From: Lyophyllum atratum
Taxonomy: Eukaryota; Basidiomycota; Agaricomycetes; Agaricales; Lyophyllaceae
Assembly: GCA_014905825.1 (NCBI GenBank)
Contig: JACGCN010000009.1
Coordinates: forward strand, 186,001 to 250,000
DNA: 64,000 nt
Reading direction: 5' to 3'
Below, in pieces: positions 44,908 to 56,730 of this stretch; position 1 is the stretch's first letter, and each line of letters opens with the position of its first letter. The notes beneath the pieces are model-generated. The model was given only the letters and a program-made list of their open reading frames with translations. It made no database searches and was not told the DNA's origin. Made by a program: the position numbers and the translations under genes.

Positions 44908-45000
44908 GGCCTGATGGTCTAGTAGTATGATTCCTTGTTAGGGTTCCCTCAGTTGGGACTATAATCGAGGAGGTCCTGGGTTCAATTCCCAGTCAGGCCC
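44908..45000 (+). tRNA. tRNA-Pro(AGG) with a 21-nt intron, copy 2
   Basis: It has the same 36+36-nt exons as the copy at 38876-38979 (acceptor GGCCTGA/TCAGGCC, anticodon AGG, B-box GGTTCAATTCC), but a shorter, different intron after position 37. Confidence 0.95.
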
Positions 45001-45025
45001 TATTATGTGCTCACGACTGTATGCA

Positions 45026-45033
45026 TTTTTTTT
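45026..45033 (+). terminator. Pol III T-run terminator of tRNA-Pro copy 2
   Basis: Eight T residues about 25 nt after the tRNA end. The following CTGTCTGTCGGGAGCG is identical to the flank of copy 1. Confidence 0.75.
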
Positions 45034-46180
45034 CTGTCTGTCGGGAGCGACCTTCCAACCGGGCCTTGTCAGTGCGTGCTTTCTTCTCCACGATGATATC
45101 TGCTTTAGAAGGAGCGCTGCCTGAAGGATACTTCGATGAGCGAAGCTTGGAGCATAAATACCAAGTGGAAGAATGGAGACCGGGCCGGGGGTTCAAGTTG
45201 TCGGCGCCATAACAAACATAAACATTTTTCCTTTCCTCCGTTCAAGTCGGCCAGCTTTCTGCGTACATGGTCCAGCCATATAGCACCCTCTCGAATCCAG
45301 GTTCCGAAGCACTTGGACAGTAACTGGATAGCTTCTGACTTCCTATACACTTTGATAAACTGGGACTAGACGGCCAATGGTGGTCCGAATACTATCTCCA
45401 GTTTCTATAGCTTGTTCGAGGTAGGTGTTAGACGCGTTATGAGCCCTGAAATGAATATTGAATGATATATCTAGTTGATTGCGCCCCTGAGGCACCTCCT
45501 TTGCAGCTTTCATCCAACTTTCATCTGTAACTTCTGATCCGTAGGAGCTACACACATTCCACGCCGCTAAAAGCCGCTGTCGCGAACGGCAGGCAGCGCG
45601 TCTCGGAAATACAGCGTATAACTGCTACGCGTCTCTGATAATGTACGAGGCGCTGCGAAAAGATGATGCAGTGCGTTTCTAGCCCCACGATGATGAGCTA
45701 TAGTTGTGGATATCATTAGAGGACAAGGAGTGGCCGTAACGTTGGATCCAGCGTATGGAGAGATGTGAGTGAGCTCGTACCATCTGGAAATATCGCCCAG
45801 ACCGTACTCAATGATGGATATCTAGATCTTTCCTCTATTGCTTGACGCTCTCTTCCTGGACCTGTTCATCCACCGCCTTCGAGCAGCGAAACTCTGTGAC
45901 CGCGACATATATCTACAGACATCACAGTCACGAGCAACACTTTATGCATACCAAGGCCCACTTCGCAAACACCACTATCTACTACCGATCATGCCTTCAC
46001 CGCCTAGTGTGACGTGGGGCAAGAACAAGATCTGCTTCAGAGAAACAAACTTGTGTACGCTCGTACCCATGCAAGGCACCGAACATCACCCTCCACCTCT
46101 TCAAAGATATATCTTCCCATCCTCGGCAGCTTCCGCTTCCTCATAACATCCCACACACGAGACTGTTCGCACTCGAGCGC
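45034..46180. other. Intergenic region
   Basis: No supported gene between tRNA copy 2 and the BTB gene 3' end. A plus-strand frame at 45838-46146 has no family signal. Confidence 0.5.
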
Positions 46181-47080
46181 TCAAAGCTCGAAAGCCAACC
46201 TCGCCTTTCTCTGCGGAGCCACCTCCGTTGTATAAGACTCCGGCAACGAGTTATACACCGCATGCGCCGCCTCAACCTCCTTCAGCTCCTTCTTAAACAC
46301 CTTCTTCACCTGCTCCATGAAGTTCTGGTCCTCCCTCCGCTTATACCCACTATAATACGCAAACTCCGACGAGCATATATCCTCTCTCACATGGAACAGC
46401 AACACAGTCGTCTCCAGCCCGAGGCGCACCGCCTCCGCCGGGGCGATCGGCGCACTCCGCTTCACGAGCTCGTGGTACCCCGCAAGGAGCCAGTCCGGCA
46501 CCTTGTACTCTTTGGCTAGGACGACCTTGTCGACTGGGTGGATTGTTATGTCCAAGGAGAGTTTGGCGATGGCGAGGTGCCGGATGTTGCGGAAGTTCCA
46601 CATGGTGGAGAGCTTTAGGGCTGCGATCCAGTCTTTGCGGGGGAGGGCCATGTCGGTGCCGAGATGCGGGAGTTTCCTAGTGTGGGGAGGTTTATGGTTG
46701 GTTTGAATGGATGGTGGCGATGTTAGGGGCGACTCACAGGGGATACATCACGCGGAGGAGGCCTTTAAAGTCGTCTCTGGTGACGCCTTCGAGGACAAAG
46801 GGATGGGCGTCGCTTGATCCTTCCTGTATCTGGTCCGGGCGGGGTGGGAGGGAAAACGTAGACGAGAATATGTCGGAGGCGTGGGCGAAGTAGTGGCGCG
46901 GTACGCTGAAGAGGTGGCCTTCGACCTGTGGGTTGGGGGGTCGGCATGATTCTATGGATGGTCGAGAAGGGTCTTTACCAGGAAGACTACATTCGCCATG
47001 TAATATTCATCGTCGCGGGGGAAAACATGGGTTGATGTGCTAGCTGCTGTGCTGGTGGTTTCAGACGATATCGACGTCAT
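46181..47080 (-). CDS. BTB/POZ domain protein
   Basis: Three exons, complement(join(46181..46676,46738..46925,46979..47080)), give 261 aa. A short Ser/Thr N-terminus leads into the BTB fold: VVFLVEGHLFSVPRHYFAHA, SDIFSSTFSLPP, HPFVLEGVTRDDFKGLLRVM. The second half is the helical back region common in Agaricomycete BTB proteins (WIAALKLSTMWNFRNIRHLA, VDKVVLAKEYKVPDWLLAGY). These proteins form large families in mushrooms. They may act as Cul3 adaptors or dimerising regulators, but most are uncharacterised. Confidence 0.9.
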
Positions 47081-47395
47081 CCTTGTGCGTAGATCACTGA
47101 TGCTTCAAGGGCTGGAACGGGGATACTCGAAGGTCGCGACTCCCTTATCGTTGACTGTCTCAATACTATGGCGACTAGGGGGAAAGAACTGGCCAGGCTT
47201 GAGCAGGGGGAGAGAATGACAACGTTCTGAGGTCAAGCAGGACCGGTCACCTGGCAGTGGGCACGAGAATAGCACGTGCTGCGTAAGACTTCTTTCCGAA
47301 AAGAAAGAGAACGCCCTCGTACGAAGGCATGTCAACAGTAAACAGCTATAGATGATGCAGTGTCGTAACACAACCGCTCCTCCAACAGAGCGTCC
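47081..47395. other. Short intergenic region, BTB promoter
   Basis: It lies between the TupA-like gene 3' end and the BTB start. No gene was seen. Confidence 0.5.
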
Positions 47396-48998
47396 TCACG
47401 CTTCCGGCGCCTCCGAATACAAAACCTGCCCAAACTTCACAAACTCCCGAATCACCTTCTGCCCCCCCTCCTTCTCCACCACCCACCGCATAAACCCCTC
47501 CGAAACCTCCCTATTCCCAGGGTCCGCCCTACTTCCCAGCAGGACATGCGCGGGATTGAGCAATGGGTCCGCCGGCTTCAAGTCGTGTCCCGCCATGAAT
47601 ATGTCGAGTGCGGCGGTGACGTTCGCGGGTGAGGAGAGCCAGGTGCCAAGGTCGGTGAGGGTGTATTCGGAGAGGAGGGAGGCGGCGGCGAGGGCTTGGA
47701 GGGGGAAGCGCGGGTATTGGTGGTACCATTTGGAGTATATGAGTGCCCAGGGGACCTGTGTTATACCGCATGTAAGTGGGATCCTGGTCCGCGGGCAGAG
47801 GAGAATGGGTGTACCTGGCCGATGGTGATGAAGAGCTCGGACTCTTTGATGTTCGTAGCGCTTTTATCGAAACGGGAGAGGAAGCGGGTGGCAGGGCGTT
47901 TCGTCAGGTCAGGCGGAGCCTAATGAGGTTGGGATTAAGTGAGTTACCCTTCTGAAGAGACTAATACGGGATATCTAACCGCGACATCGGCATTCCCGCT
48001 TTCAACGATCTTGTTGAACATCATCAACACATCGTCCTTCTCTTTATCCAGACCCGCCGGATTCGCTTTCGGTCCCACCAGCAGGAAATGGTCCTGCGTA
48101 CGCATCTATCAGCGCGCCTTCCCATGTAATCCAGACATTCGAAAACGTACGCGGAATCCATACACCCGCTGCACAGCTGCCTTACTATGCACCGCCTGCA
48201 TCTCAGCAGCCGCATTATACGTAACCGCGATGTCCACCGAGCCAGCCGCGAGTAACCCCAGGCTCTCCGTCGTGTCTCCCAGGTACCACCCAACCTCCCC
48301 TCACCATCAGCATCACATAAAAAAAGCAAAGACCCGCAGAAGTGAATCTCACTAAGAACGGCTCCCTCTTAAGGATCTGCACGTTATACTGTATAAACGC
48401 GTCCGCCCACGCCCCGATGAGCCCCGACTGCCCTGCACCCCCATTCGCGATGCGTAGTTTGATCTTGGAGGCGGTGGGGTAGCCGCCGTCGTAGATGGCT
48501 TGTGGTTTGAGTGCGGCGTCTTTGGTGCTGACGCCGGTGCCCGCGTAGAGCCCGTCGGGGATTTTGGCTGCGGCGTTGGGATCCCCTGAGGTGGTGATGC
48601 TTGGGAGCGATAGGTGTTAGAGCCAGGGGCAAGGAGGGAGGGCTGGGACGTGACGGACCTTACCGATTGATTCGACATGGTTGCGTGCCTCGAATGCTTG
48701 TTTCAGAGTAAAATAAACTTTTCTGATTCCGAGAGGATGGTGGTGATTGAGGTGGAGCGGGATGTGGGGTGTGGGGTATGAGGAAGGTGTTATCGATATG
48801 TAGAAGGATCCTGTCGTTCGTTATCGATGGAATGGACTTCGATGGTTCGACTGTCACCGTTCCGTTGTCGAGAGCGTCTATTTCCGTGGTATCAGTCACG
48901 AGCTTTGATGTCGGAGGAGGAAACGTGTACCTGCTATTCAATCGAGGGTATGTCTGTCCCCTGAGGGCATCGGACATATTGACGCATGAAGGAGGCAT
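47396..48998 (-). CDS. Periplasmic-binding-protein-like protein (TupA-type, tungstate/molybdate-binding fold)
   Basis: The model complement(join(47396..47755,47815..47919,47980..48093,48151..48294,48353..48599,48664..48998)) gives 434 aa. From exon 2 on it is a typical fungal PBP-like II protein: YDGGYPTASKIKLRIANGGA, GQSGLIGAWADAFI, WYLGDTTESLGLLAAGSVDI, TYNAAAE, YGFRDHFLLVGPKANP, TKRPATRFLSRFDKSATNIK, ESELFITIGQVPWALIYSKW, HVLLGSRADP. Bacterial relatives bind oxyanions for ABC uptake. Fungi lack that importer, so the role here is unknown. The first exon (111 codons, no signal peptide) is only supported by frame and a good donor. The true N-terminus may differ, since most relatives start with a signal peptide. 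Confidence 0.8.
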
Positions 48999-49253
48999 TC
49001 AGTGAACGGCCCGCGAGTTGTATAGTACCACGACCAAGTACATCCAAGTTGATGCTTTGTGAGGGTGTGGGGTGCAAAAAGAGGTCGTCGGGGTAGAGGA
49101 CCTTCAAGTTCAATGGACATTGACGACCCCGGAGGCCATAGGGCAAGACTTACAGCACCGTATCACGTGCAGAGTCGCAAAACGCTCAGCAGACGCAGAA
49201 CACCTGAACGATGTTGAAAACACAGACGGGCGTAGGAAACACACGATGAAACA

Positions 49254-50607
49254 CTATCCCTGCCCCGGCTGACCTCCTCTATTCTTTTTCCTTTTTTTCT
49301 TCTGCGAATCACCCGTCCCCGCCGTCGACCCCTCTGTCCCTGCTTCAGCCTCACCCCCACCTTCCCGAGGGCGCTTCTTCTGTGAAGGCTGAGGGGTGCT
49401 TCCAGATCGTGCAGGCGTACCTTCGGTAGAAGTTGGGCCTGTGCTTTCGGAAACGGGTCCTTCTGACGTTGGGGGTGCGGGGGGCTCTGCGCCTTCGGGG
49501 ATGACCACCACGGGTTCTGAGAACACTGCGCGATACGTGTTTCGCGTTTCTGTTCAAATTTTATTACGGAATTAGCTTGTGCACGGTGAGATCTGCCTGG
49601 GGAGACTCACGTGCTCGAAGGACAAGGGACTTCGGGACCTTCGTTAACGATGCGTGAGTGACGTCCTGAGCGAGGCCTAGCAAAGCGATACTGTCGATGT
49701 GCTTTAGCCTTTACTAAGGTAAGGGAAGCGGAAAGGGAGGACATACAGATTCCCCACATCTATGGGTGCTCTCAGGTCTGCCTCCGAAACCACTCCCCCA
49801 CTAACAACAAGGCTCCTCCCCTTAGTCACGCGCGTCAGCTCCCTCGCAGCAGCCCACCAATTCCTCTTCGCCCCCGCTCCATTCTCCGCTCCCCCCGCAC
49901 CCAGCAGCACCGGCTCGTTCTCGCCCCCCAGCGCACCGACGTAGCTGATCTCGAACACGGCGCCGTTCTTGATCGCGGTTCGGATGAGGGTGTGTTTGAG
50001 GTGGAAGGAGAGGCGGGGGAGGGTTAGGGGGAGGGAGATGATGTGGGCTGTTAGGGGGGAGGGGAGGGAGTGGGTGAGACATGCGAGGGAGAAGGTGGGT
50101 TGGGTTAGGGGGACGAGGGCGATGAGGTCGTATGAGGAGAATGTGGGGGCGTTTGCGTTTGTCTGGAAGAGTCATGTCTGGAGGTGAGATAAGGACGCGA
50201 TGTGATTTGGGGAGAGGGGTGCTCACGAGGCCGAATCCTTTCTCGCTATCCTCGTCAAGTATTATACTCAGCCTCTTGAGGTACACAATGCCAGGCCGCT
50301 TCCTTAGCTGGCTAACCAGACCATCCGCCGTGTTGACATGGCTCTTCGCGTCTACCCTTTTATGCACAACCTGGTTGAACGCAATCACAGTATATCCTAC
50401 TTGAAAATAGTCAGAGCAGAAATTCGTGAAGGTAAGACGCAACTTACAATGAACGAGGAGGTCGACCCGGGCTTCCATTCCACTGATCTGGGATGCGGTG
50501 AAGGTTGCGGGGGAGGCGGCTGGTTGCTGTTTTCCTTTCCCCTTTTTCGAGGCCTGGGTTGAGGATTGGGCCGCGGTTGGAATGGTTACATTTAGATCGA
50601 AGTACAT
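49254..50607 (-). CDS. RPP1: RNase P/MRP subunit p30 (Rpp1/Rpp30)
   Basis: Five exons, complement(join(49254..49549,49611..49690,49747..50162,50227..50399,50448..50607)), give 374 aa. MYFDLNVTIP opens the PHP-like TIM barrel. LGYTVIAFNQVVHKR, KRLSIILDE, SSYDLIALVPLTQPTFSLAC, RTAIKNGAVFEISY, NWWAAARELTRVTKGRSLVV and SGGVVSEADLRAPIDVGNL are the conserved blocks. The protein binds RNase P and MRP RNA in the nucleus and nucleolus for tRNA 5' processing and rRNA cleavage. The C-terminal 80 residues are Pro/Ser-rich and end in a basic KKKRKKNRGG, a probable nuclear localisation signal. Confidence 0.95.
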
Positions 50608-51107
50608 CCCGCCAGGCTGACCCGGGGAAACGAGGGTGAGGAGGTAAGCTAGGTAAGGACGGAACAGGCGTTGGAGGAGGAGGAGGAAGAGTTTATTATA
50701 GCTTATGTAACTAGGTATCTAGAAACCAATATTTCGAACCCACGGAACACACATCGATTGCCCAAACCCATCCAACAATTGTCCTCGGCCCTCGCGGCAG
50801 CATAGCACGAGTAAAACCCGGTGGAAGCCCAGCAGCAGTTCCCAGCATGCTGAACATAACTCCCCGTCTTCCAGGACCGCATCAATCGAGAATGTTCATC
50901 TTCCGTTGAGCATGCATGCAAATCAACCCTTTAGTCTACACTTCACCAGCCCCCATTATCGAGAATAATATGATAGACATCTCCCTGCGTGCAGTAGATG
51001 ACAGAATTCGGAAGGGAAGATAGGCTCTTTACCGCATTTTTTGGAGGTCCTCATATGAATTACAGTCAATCATCTAATGCGCCATTCGCACTGAAACCAG
51101 ATCAGAT
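50608..51107. other. Intergenic region
   Basis: Rpp30 promoter and Ndc1 3' flank. No gene was seen. Confidence 0.5.
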
Positions 51108-53525
51108 TCAACAGTACTCCAAGAACGGCTGCAACTTCTGCGCAATCCGCGGCGGAAACTTAAACGCCAACAACTTATCCCCAAACCTCCTCACAATCCT
51201 CGCAACCCCCTCTTTCAAGCCTACAAATGTCCAGTCCCACATCAGCCTCACCAATCAACCCCGACGCAAAAAAAAAAAAAACATACCACCACTCATATAA
51301 CTCAAAATCTCCCCCGCCTTCTCCACCTCTACACGCCTTGCCTCGAATTGCAGTATTTGCTCCGGGGTAAGGGCCTGGTCTGGGGAGGGCGGTGTGTACT
51401 TGGCGCGCACTTCGGCGTGGTACTGCTCGATTGCGGAGAGGAAGGAGAGCATGGCTTCGAGGACTTTGGGGATGTCGCGTTGGACGACGCCGTATTTGTC
51501 TTCCGTCAGAGACGCGCAGATCAGGTGGGACAGCACTAGCAGGCACCTTCATCAGCCCACAAACTCAGATACAAGAAAGGATGGGGGGTACCTTCAACAA
51601 TCACGACGTCAAGCTCAATGTGCGGCAAATAACTCTGCGTAACCTTATCCAACCGCTCCTCGTTCCACCACACCTCCAACTTCGCTCCTTCCCTTGCGAC
51701 TGGTGCGGGAACGACACGAGCAAGCAGCCTCCCCATCTCCTCCTTCGCTCTCTGGGGCACACGTTCCACCACGCCCGTCGCCTTTTTCACCTTGTCCTTC
51801 ACCTCCTCCTTAGTGGTGGGCGTGGGCAGGACCGCAGCCTCCACCGACCTGAACAGCTCCGGGATGTGCGCCGCCTCCGCTCCCTGATCCAGAGCCTGCG
51901 CCAGCGGGCCGTCCGAGCCCAGCGATTCTACGACGGTGTGTATCGGAGAGGACGGCTTGTCTGATCGGAATACCGACCCCCGGATGAGAGGCATGGGCGT
52001 TGCGATATGGGAAAGATCCGGGGCTGCAGAGGCACCGGCTTGCGCAGGTGCAGGAGTCGTGGGTGGGGGTTTGCCGCGGCGGAGGAAGTGTTGGTAGTCT
52101 TTGCCGAGGAAAAGGAGGCTCTCCCGGACGAGGTGGCTCCATGGGTTAGGGTTATACTTTTGGTCGTTGAAGAGGGAGGAACGCCTGGTGGTCGCTGTTG
52201 TCGAGTCGTCGGAGGCTAGAGACCTGAGCTCGCTGTATGCGAGGTAGCGGAATCCGACGTCGGAGGAGGATACGCCTGATACGAGGGTCACGTGTGGTTC
52301 GGGGGTGAAGTCGGATATGGGGACTGGCTGCAAGAATATTGGTTATGGTAGGGAGCTGGGAGGTTGAGGGCATGAGACGTACCAGGTAGATTATGCTGTC
52401 GAATATGGTGTTGGAGAACTCCCAGGTGGCTACCGTCGTAAAGGCGAGGAACCACGCTCTCATCAATAAGGAGAGATGGCGGAAGGGGAGGAATATTGTC
52501 CATGGTCCTCGGAGGAAGTGGGCCGTGAAAGGTCGGAGCACGTTGCGTAACAAGGGCACCTTATGTAGCAATGGCAGGGTGAAGCGGAGGAGACCAAAGA
52601 TTAGGGCAGCGAATGGAATGGCCAAGGTTGCGAGGACCGTTGCTATTACGATGGCTTGAACGATGTCGCTGGGGTTGAATCGTCTTCTTTGTTTGTTTGG
52701 AGGCTTGAGTGAGCGATTTCAATACAATACGAACCAGGAAAAGTAATGGACATACTTGAGCGTCGGGGGATAGTCGCGCCCAACGGAAGACGAATCTGTC
52801 GAGTGTCATGTTTCGCAGGGAATAGGCAACCGCTGCAGCCGATTGAGAGAGCAAAACAAAAAGTAGGCGTCCGTTCAGGTAATATGGATGTTTCCTAGAG
52901 GTATGACGTTAACGAGGAATAATGTGGCATGGACTCATAGGGACGTACTTCGATTTCACGAAAAGACTCAACCCATACGTGGTGTGTTCATTGACATAGA
53001 GTATCCATATGTGCAACGCTACAGCAGCTATGGCGGAGATAGCATACACCACCAACGAACGAAGAGTGACAGGCTTCGTAAAGGATGCCTTCACCAACGA
53101 TGATAATGAGGTGGCTGGCGTGCGGGTTGCTGTATCACAGAGTTTGCACCATATTGTAGTCGAATTGGAGGCAGTGGTGACTTACGTGTCAAGTATACTT
53201 TGCGTAGGACAATGGCTGGAACCGCCGCTGTACTCCAACTGAGTAGAGCACTCAACATCGTCAACGGCCGGAACGGCACAAGAAGCGTGCGCGACAATCC
53301 CAAGCTTGAGGTGCCTCCTAAACTCCATATCATCCATAACGATGTGCAGGTCCAGCAGAACAGCGCAGAATATGGAAAGACCAAGAATACAAGGCGAGAT
53401 CGAAGGATAGACTTCACGATGGGTTCGTATGTCGTGGTCGGGGGAGGGATGAACGGGGCTGATCTTGTTGCGAGCGTCGTCGTGATAGCCCGTGTGGGTG
53501 TCGTCCTTGAGAGGGGTGTCGACAT
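51108..53525 (-). CDS. NDC1: Transmembrane nucleoporin Ndc1
   Basis: Seven exons, complement(join(51108..51220,51287..51535,51592..52327,52383..52703,52756..52894,52949..53129,53186..53525)), give 692 aa. Six hydrophobic helices occupy the first 310 residues (including LVFLVFPYSALFCWTCTSLW, LRSLVVYAISAIAAVALHIW, IVQAIVIATVLATLAIPFAA). A long cytosolic region then begins ISDFTPEPHVTLVSGVSSSD and GFRYLAYSELRSLA. The C-terminus has conserved helices (HLICASLTEDKYGVVQRDIP, VLEAMLSFLSAIEQYHAEVR). Ndc1 anchors nuclear pore complexes and spindle pole bodies in the nuclear envelope. Intron 3 uses the acceptor CTCAAG, the only one that keeps the frame. The last intron holds a 13-nt T run after its donor. 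Confidence 0.92.
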
Positions 53526-53866
53526 CGGGGTCGTCGTGTACCACGTTGTCGGCGTTCGAAGAAAAGTGACAGACGCGTTGTGTCACGCAGTCATTATCAC
53601 AGTCACGCATATGTTTCTTTCTGAACTGCTCGAGAACGCCCATATAATTTGCAAAAAGACATTATTTTCAGTGAAGATTCCGACGAATATCATATCGTTT
53701 TGAATGGACCAAGTAAGGCTGAGTCCATGCGAAGCGGCGTAGCTTGAGGTCGATTATTGGGACTTGTTTGCTCTTGGGACTGCTACACATCATACGCAAT
53801 TAAATTTCGTTTATTGATGGTGCCCTTACATAGGTTCCTCGACTCCTGCCAGTTCATGCTCCCTCA
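53526..53866. other. Divergent promoter region of Ndc1 and Sae2/CtIP genes
   Basis: About 340 bp shared by two oppositely transcribed genes, both acting at the nucleus. No gene was seen. Confidence 0.55.
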
Positions 53867-56451
53867 ATGGAGGCTGGGTCGAAAACTTACTCGAAGACCC
53901 ATCTCGGGCAGCGCGATAAAGCCATGCTAGAGAAGCACCAAAAGGACCTAGACATCCGAGACCGCAAGATCGACCGCCTCAACTGGCAAAACGACGAGCT
54001 CAGGAAAGAGCTCCACGAATTCCAAGCCCGTGGAAACCTTCTCGCAACCTCTCTCGGATTTCACAACATCTACGAAGCCCAAGTCGCGATCAACATCGCA
54101 GACTGCAAGCTCTCCTACAGGGAGTGTCTCGAACGCGTCGAGATCCTCGAGCAGGAGCTTTCAGCGGCGCGAGCGCACAATGAGAGGATTCAGCTGCTTA
54201 TGGATGCGTTGGAGGACGATCAAGAGCGCGTGAAAGCGGAACTTGCAGATGCGGAGGCGAAAGCAAAGGGGCAGGAGTGAGTGGTCTTTGTCCTCGTTCA
54301 TTTCGGTTCTTCTTACACGTCGCCATCGCAGGGCCGACGCGTCTAAATACAAATCAGCTATCGCCAGGCTCTCACAGCAACTCAAGCAGCTACAAGAGCG
54401 ATTTGACGCTCTCGTGGACGTGAAGGAACGTGCCGCCGAACGCTACAAGCTCGACTACGCGAAATGGCGAAGGTTTAGAAACTGGATATTCACTGAGGAA
54501 GCGGAGCACGCCAAGGACCAGAATGAGGCCGGTATCACCGAGGATGAGAAGAGGAATCGGTACATAGCGAGTGTCATGCGGAAGAAAAAGATGATGATGG
54601 AATTAGGACCTAACCTCGGACAAGCCGATGAGGACTACAGTAAGCGACTTCTCTATCGAGCAGGCTTTTCTTAAACATACCACGCAGGCAAGACACCCAC
54701 TCAGTATTCGCGCCCACCGCCCTTGGGAGGTGTCACTAATCTGGAATGTGACAAGGAGAATCTGCCTACACCCACAGCCGAGAAGAAAGCGCGCTCGTCA
54801 ACACTCACATCGTCTTTGCGCACTTCAACCGCGTCTGCGACAGCAGTGACGACTTCGGATACCACCAAGACTATGAAGTTCAACACAACATCACGACAGG
54901 ACCCTACGCCGTCCGTACATAACAGAACCCTGTTCACGGTGGCCCAGGCGACAGCGCCCTCGTCGTCGCCTGCTCTATTTAACGATTCAACATCCTCCAG
55001 CTCGACCAGAAGACCACTTACATTCCATCCCCTCCTCCCCCAACGAAGCCCTCAAATCAAGCAAGAAATAGGGTAAGCCCGGCTTCATAATCACTTTGAT
55101 AGTTTCTGAATTTGTACCTCAGTTCCTCGCCTGCGATGCCTACTTCTTATAGGCCACCTAAGAGACAGCATTTAAGCTCAGCGTCTTCCGACACCGAGGA
55201 AGACTCCCAAGGTCCATCCCGTCAGCACCTCACCTATATCAAGTCTAACTCGCCTTCCCGTCCAGCTGCCGCACACCATTCCCCACCTATACCCCCATTC
55301 AACGTCCCCACCTCGCCAGCCACTTCTCCAGTCCACATGCCTTCCTCCCAAACCGAAGCTGACTCCCAAAGTCAATGTTCGTATTATAATTCCTTCCTAG
55401 CACCGATGCATAATGTGTAATGTGATCCTGACGACCTCTTAATCCTTCATAGTCTTCATGTTCCCGCACCCTACCCCATGTCCACCCAAGCCGTTGATAC
55501 CTGCGAATCCAAATCTTCCGGGCCGCGCTACTTTCAGTGAACCCCGGAAGGTCGTGTCCCGCGATATCGATTCCCTACAGCCCACCAAGATGCGAAGACT
55601 GAGCGATGAGCATAATCCTTCATCAGCATTGGGTTCCGCAACGCCGACGCTCAAGAAACCGCAGGCTAACGACGGGTTATCCAAGAAGGGCGGGGGCAAA
55701 ATCCTTCAAGCACCGCTGTCTACACCCGCCAACACGGTGCGCACAGGTGGGCAGAAGCACCTGGAAGACTATTCGGCTTTCAAGGGACGTGGGCGGTACG
55801 CTAAAGGTGGCGGAGCGTGAGTGCCTACCTGGTCTTACGTCAGTTGTCTTTACTGAACCCCACCCTGTCCACAGAGCCAACGAGACCATCAACGCCCGAT
55901 TCGAAATCGACCCTACTATGAACGGTGGTTTGGATTTCCAGTATGACGAGGTCGTGAGAGGGAAGGACGATCGCAGGCGGATGGATGCTGGGGATTGTGA
56001 ATGTTGCCGCGACGTGAGTGCATTTCCTCCCGCTTTCACCAGCATACCCACACGCTACACGCTAAACCAACCTCCTGTCTAGTACTACGAAGCCGTCGGA
56101 CCTCTCCCCACTCGCCTGCAAGCTCCCCTATGGCGCTCTCCCCCCACCTCACCCGCCAAGCCCTGCACTCGGCATCACCAGCCCACATCCGCCTCCGCGT
56201 CCGGCTCCAAGCACCACAAAGAGAAAGAGAACCGCCAGTCAGAGATCAACTCCCATCGACAGGCCATCTCGCGGCATCGGCACCATTGGGAAAGGGCGAA
56301 GACGCCGCCTGGGTATTGGAATATTGGGTTTCCGGATACGCAGGAGGCGGAGGAGATTAATGAGAGGGCGAGGGCGATGCATGAGGAGAAGAGGGGGGAG
56401 GTTGAGGCTGCGGCGGGGAGGGATAGGGGAAGGTATAGAAGGCGGTCGTGA
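53867..56451 (+). CDS. SAE2: DNA end-resection factor Sae2/Ctp1/CtIP
   Basis: Seven exons, join(53867..54276,54332..54639,54688..55072,55123..55376,55453..55816,55875..56013,56083..56451), give 742 aa. The N-terminal 230 residues are coiled coil (KIDRLNWQNDELRKELHEFQ, SRQ-type heptads) for tetramerisation. A long Ser/Thr/Pro-rich middle carries many SP/TP and SQ sites for CDK and ATM/ATR-type kinases. The C-terminal SAE2 domain has the C-x-x-C motif Cys615/Cys618 (DCECCRDYYEAVGP) and RHRHHWERAKTPPGYW, the CxxC and RHR motifs of CtIP. It activates Mre11-Rad50 nuclease at DNA breaks. The donor of intron 4 (GTTCGT) is weak and is the least certain junction. Confidence 0.93.
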
Positions 56452-56730
56452 GGGGTTGGAGGGTGAGGCTGACGGTTTTTTGGATTTCATGGGCACATGG
56501 GAAGGGATTCATTGTAATTTTAGGGCATTGTACAGATGATTGATTGTATATATATTCACAGGGTATCTGTCTGAAATCCTGAGGGAGGTGGCTGACCAAA
56601 GGTCGTTCGCGAAAACATTGGAAGGTGTTCAGTCAGCCTTCTCAAGTCTAGGTATAAGAATTCATCTTGCCATGGGGGCTGACTTCCAGCTCGCTTTCTT
56701 TCTTACTCTCGCCACCGACGGATCGTCATC

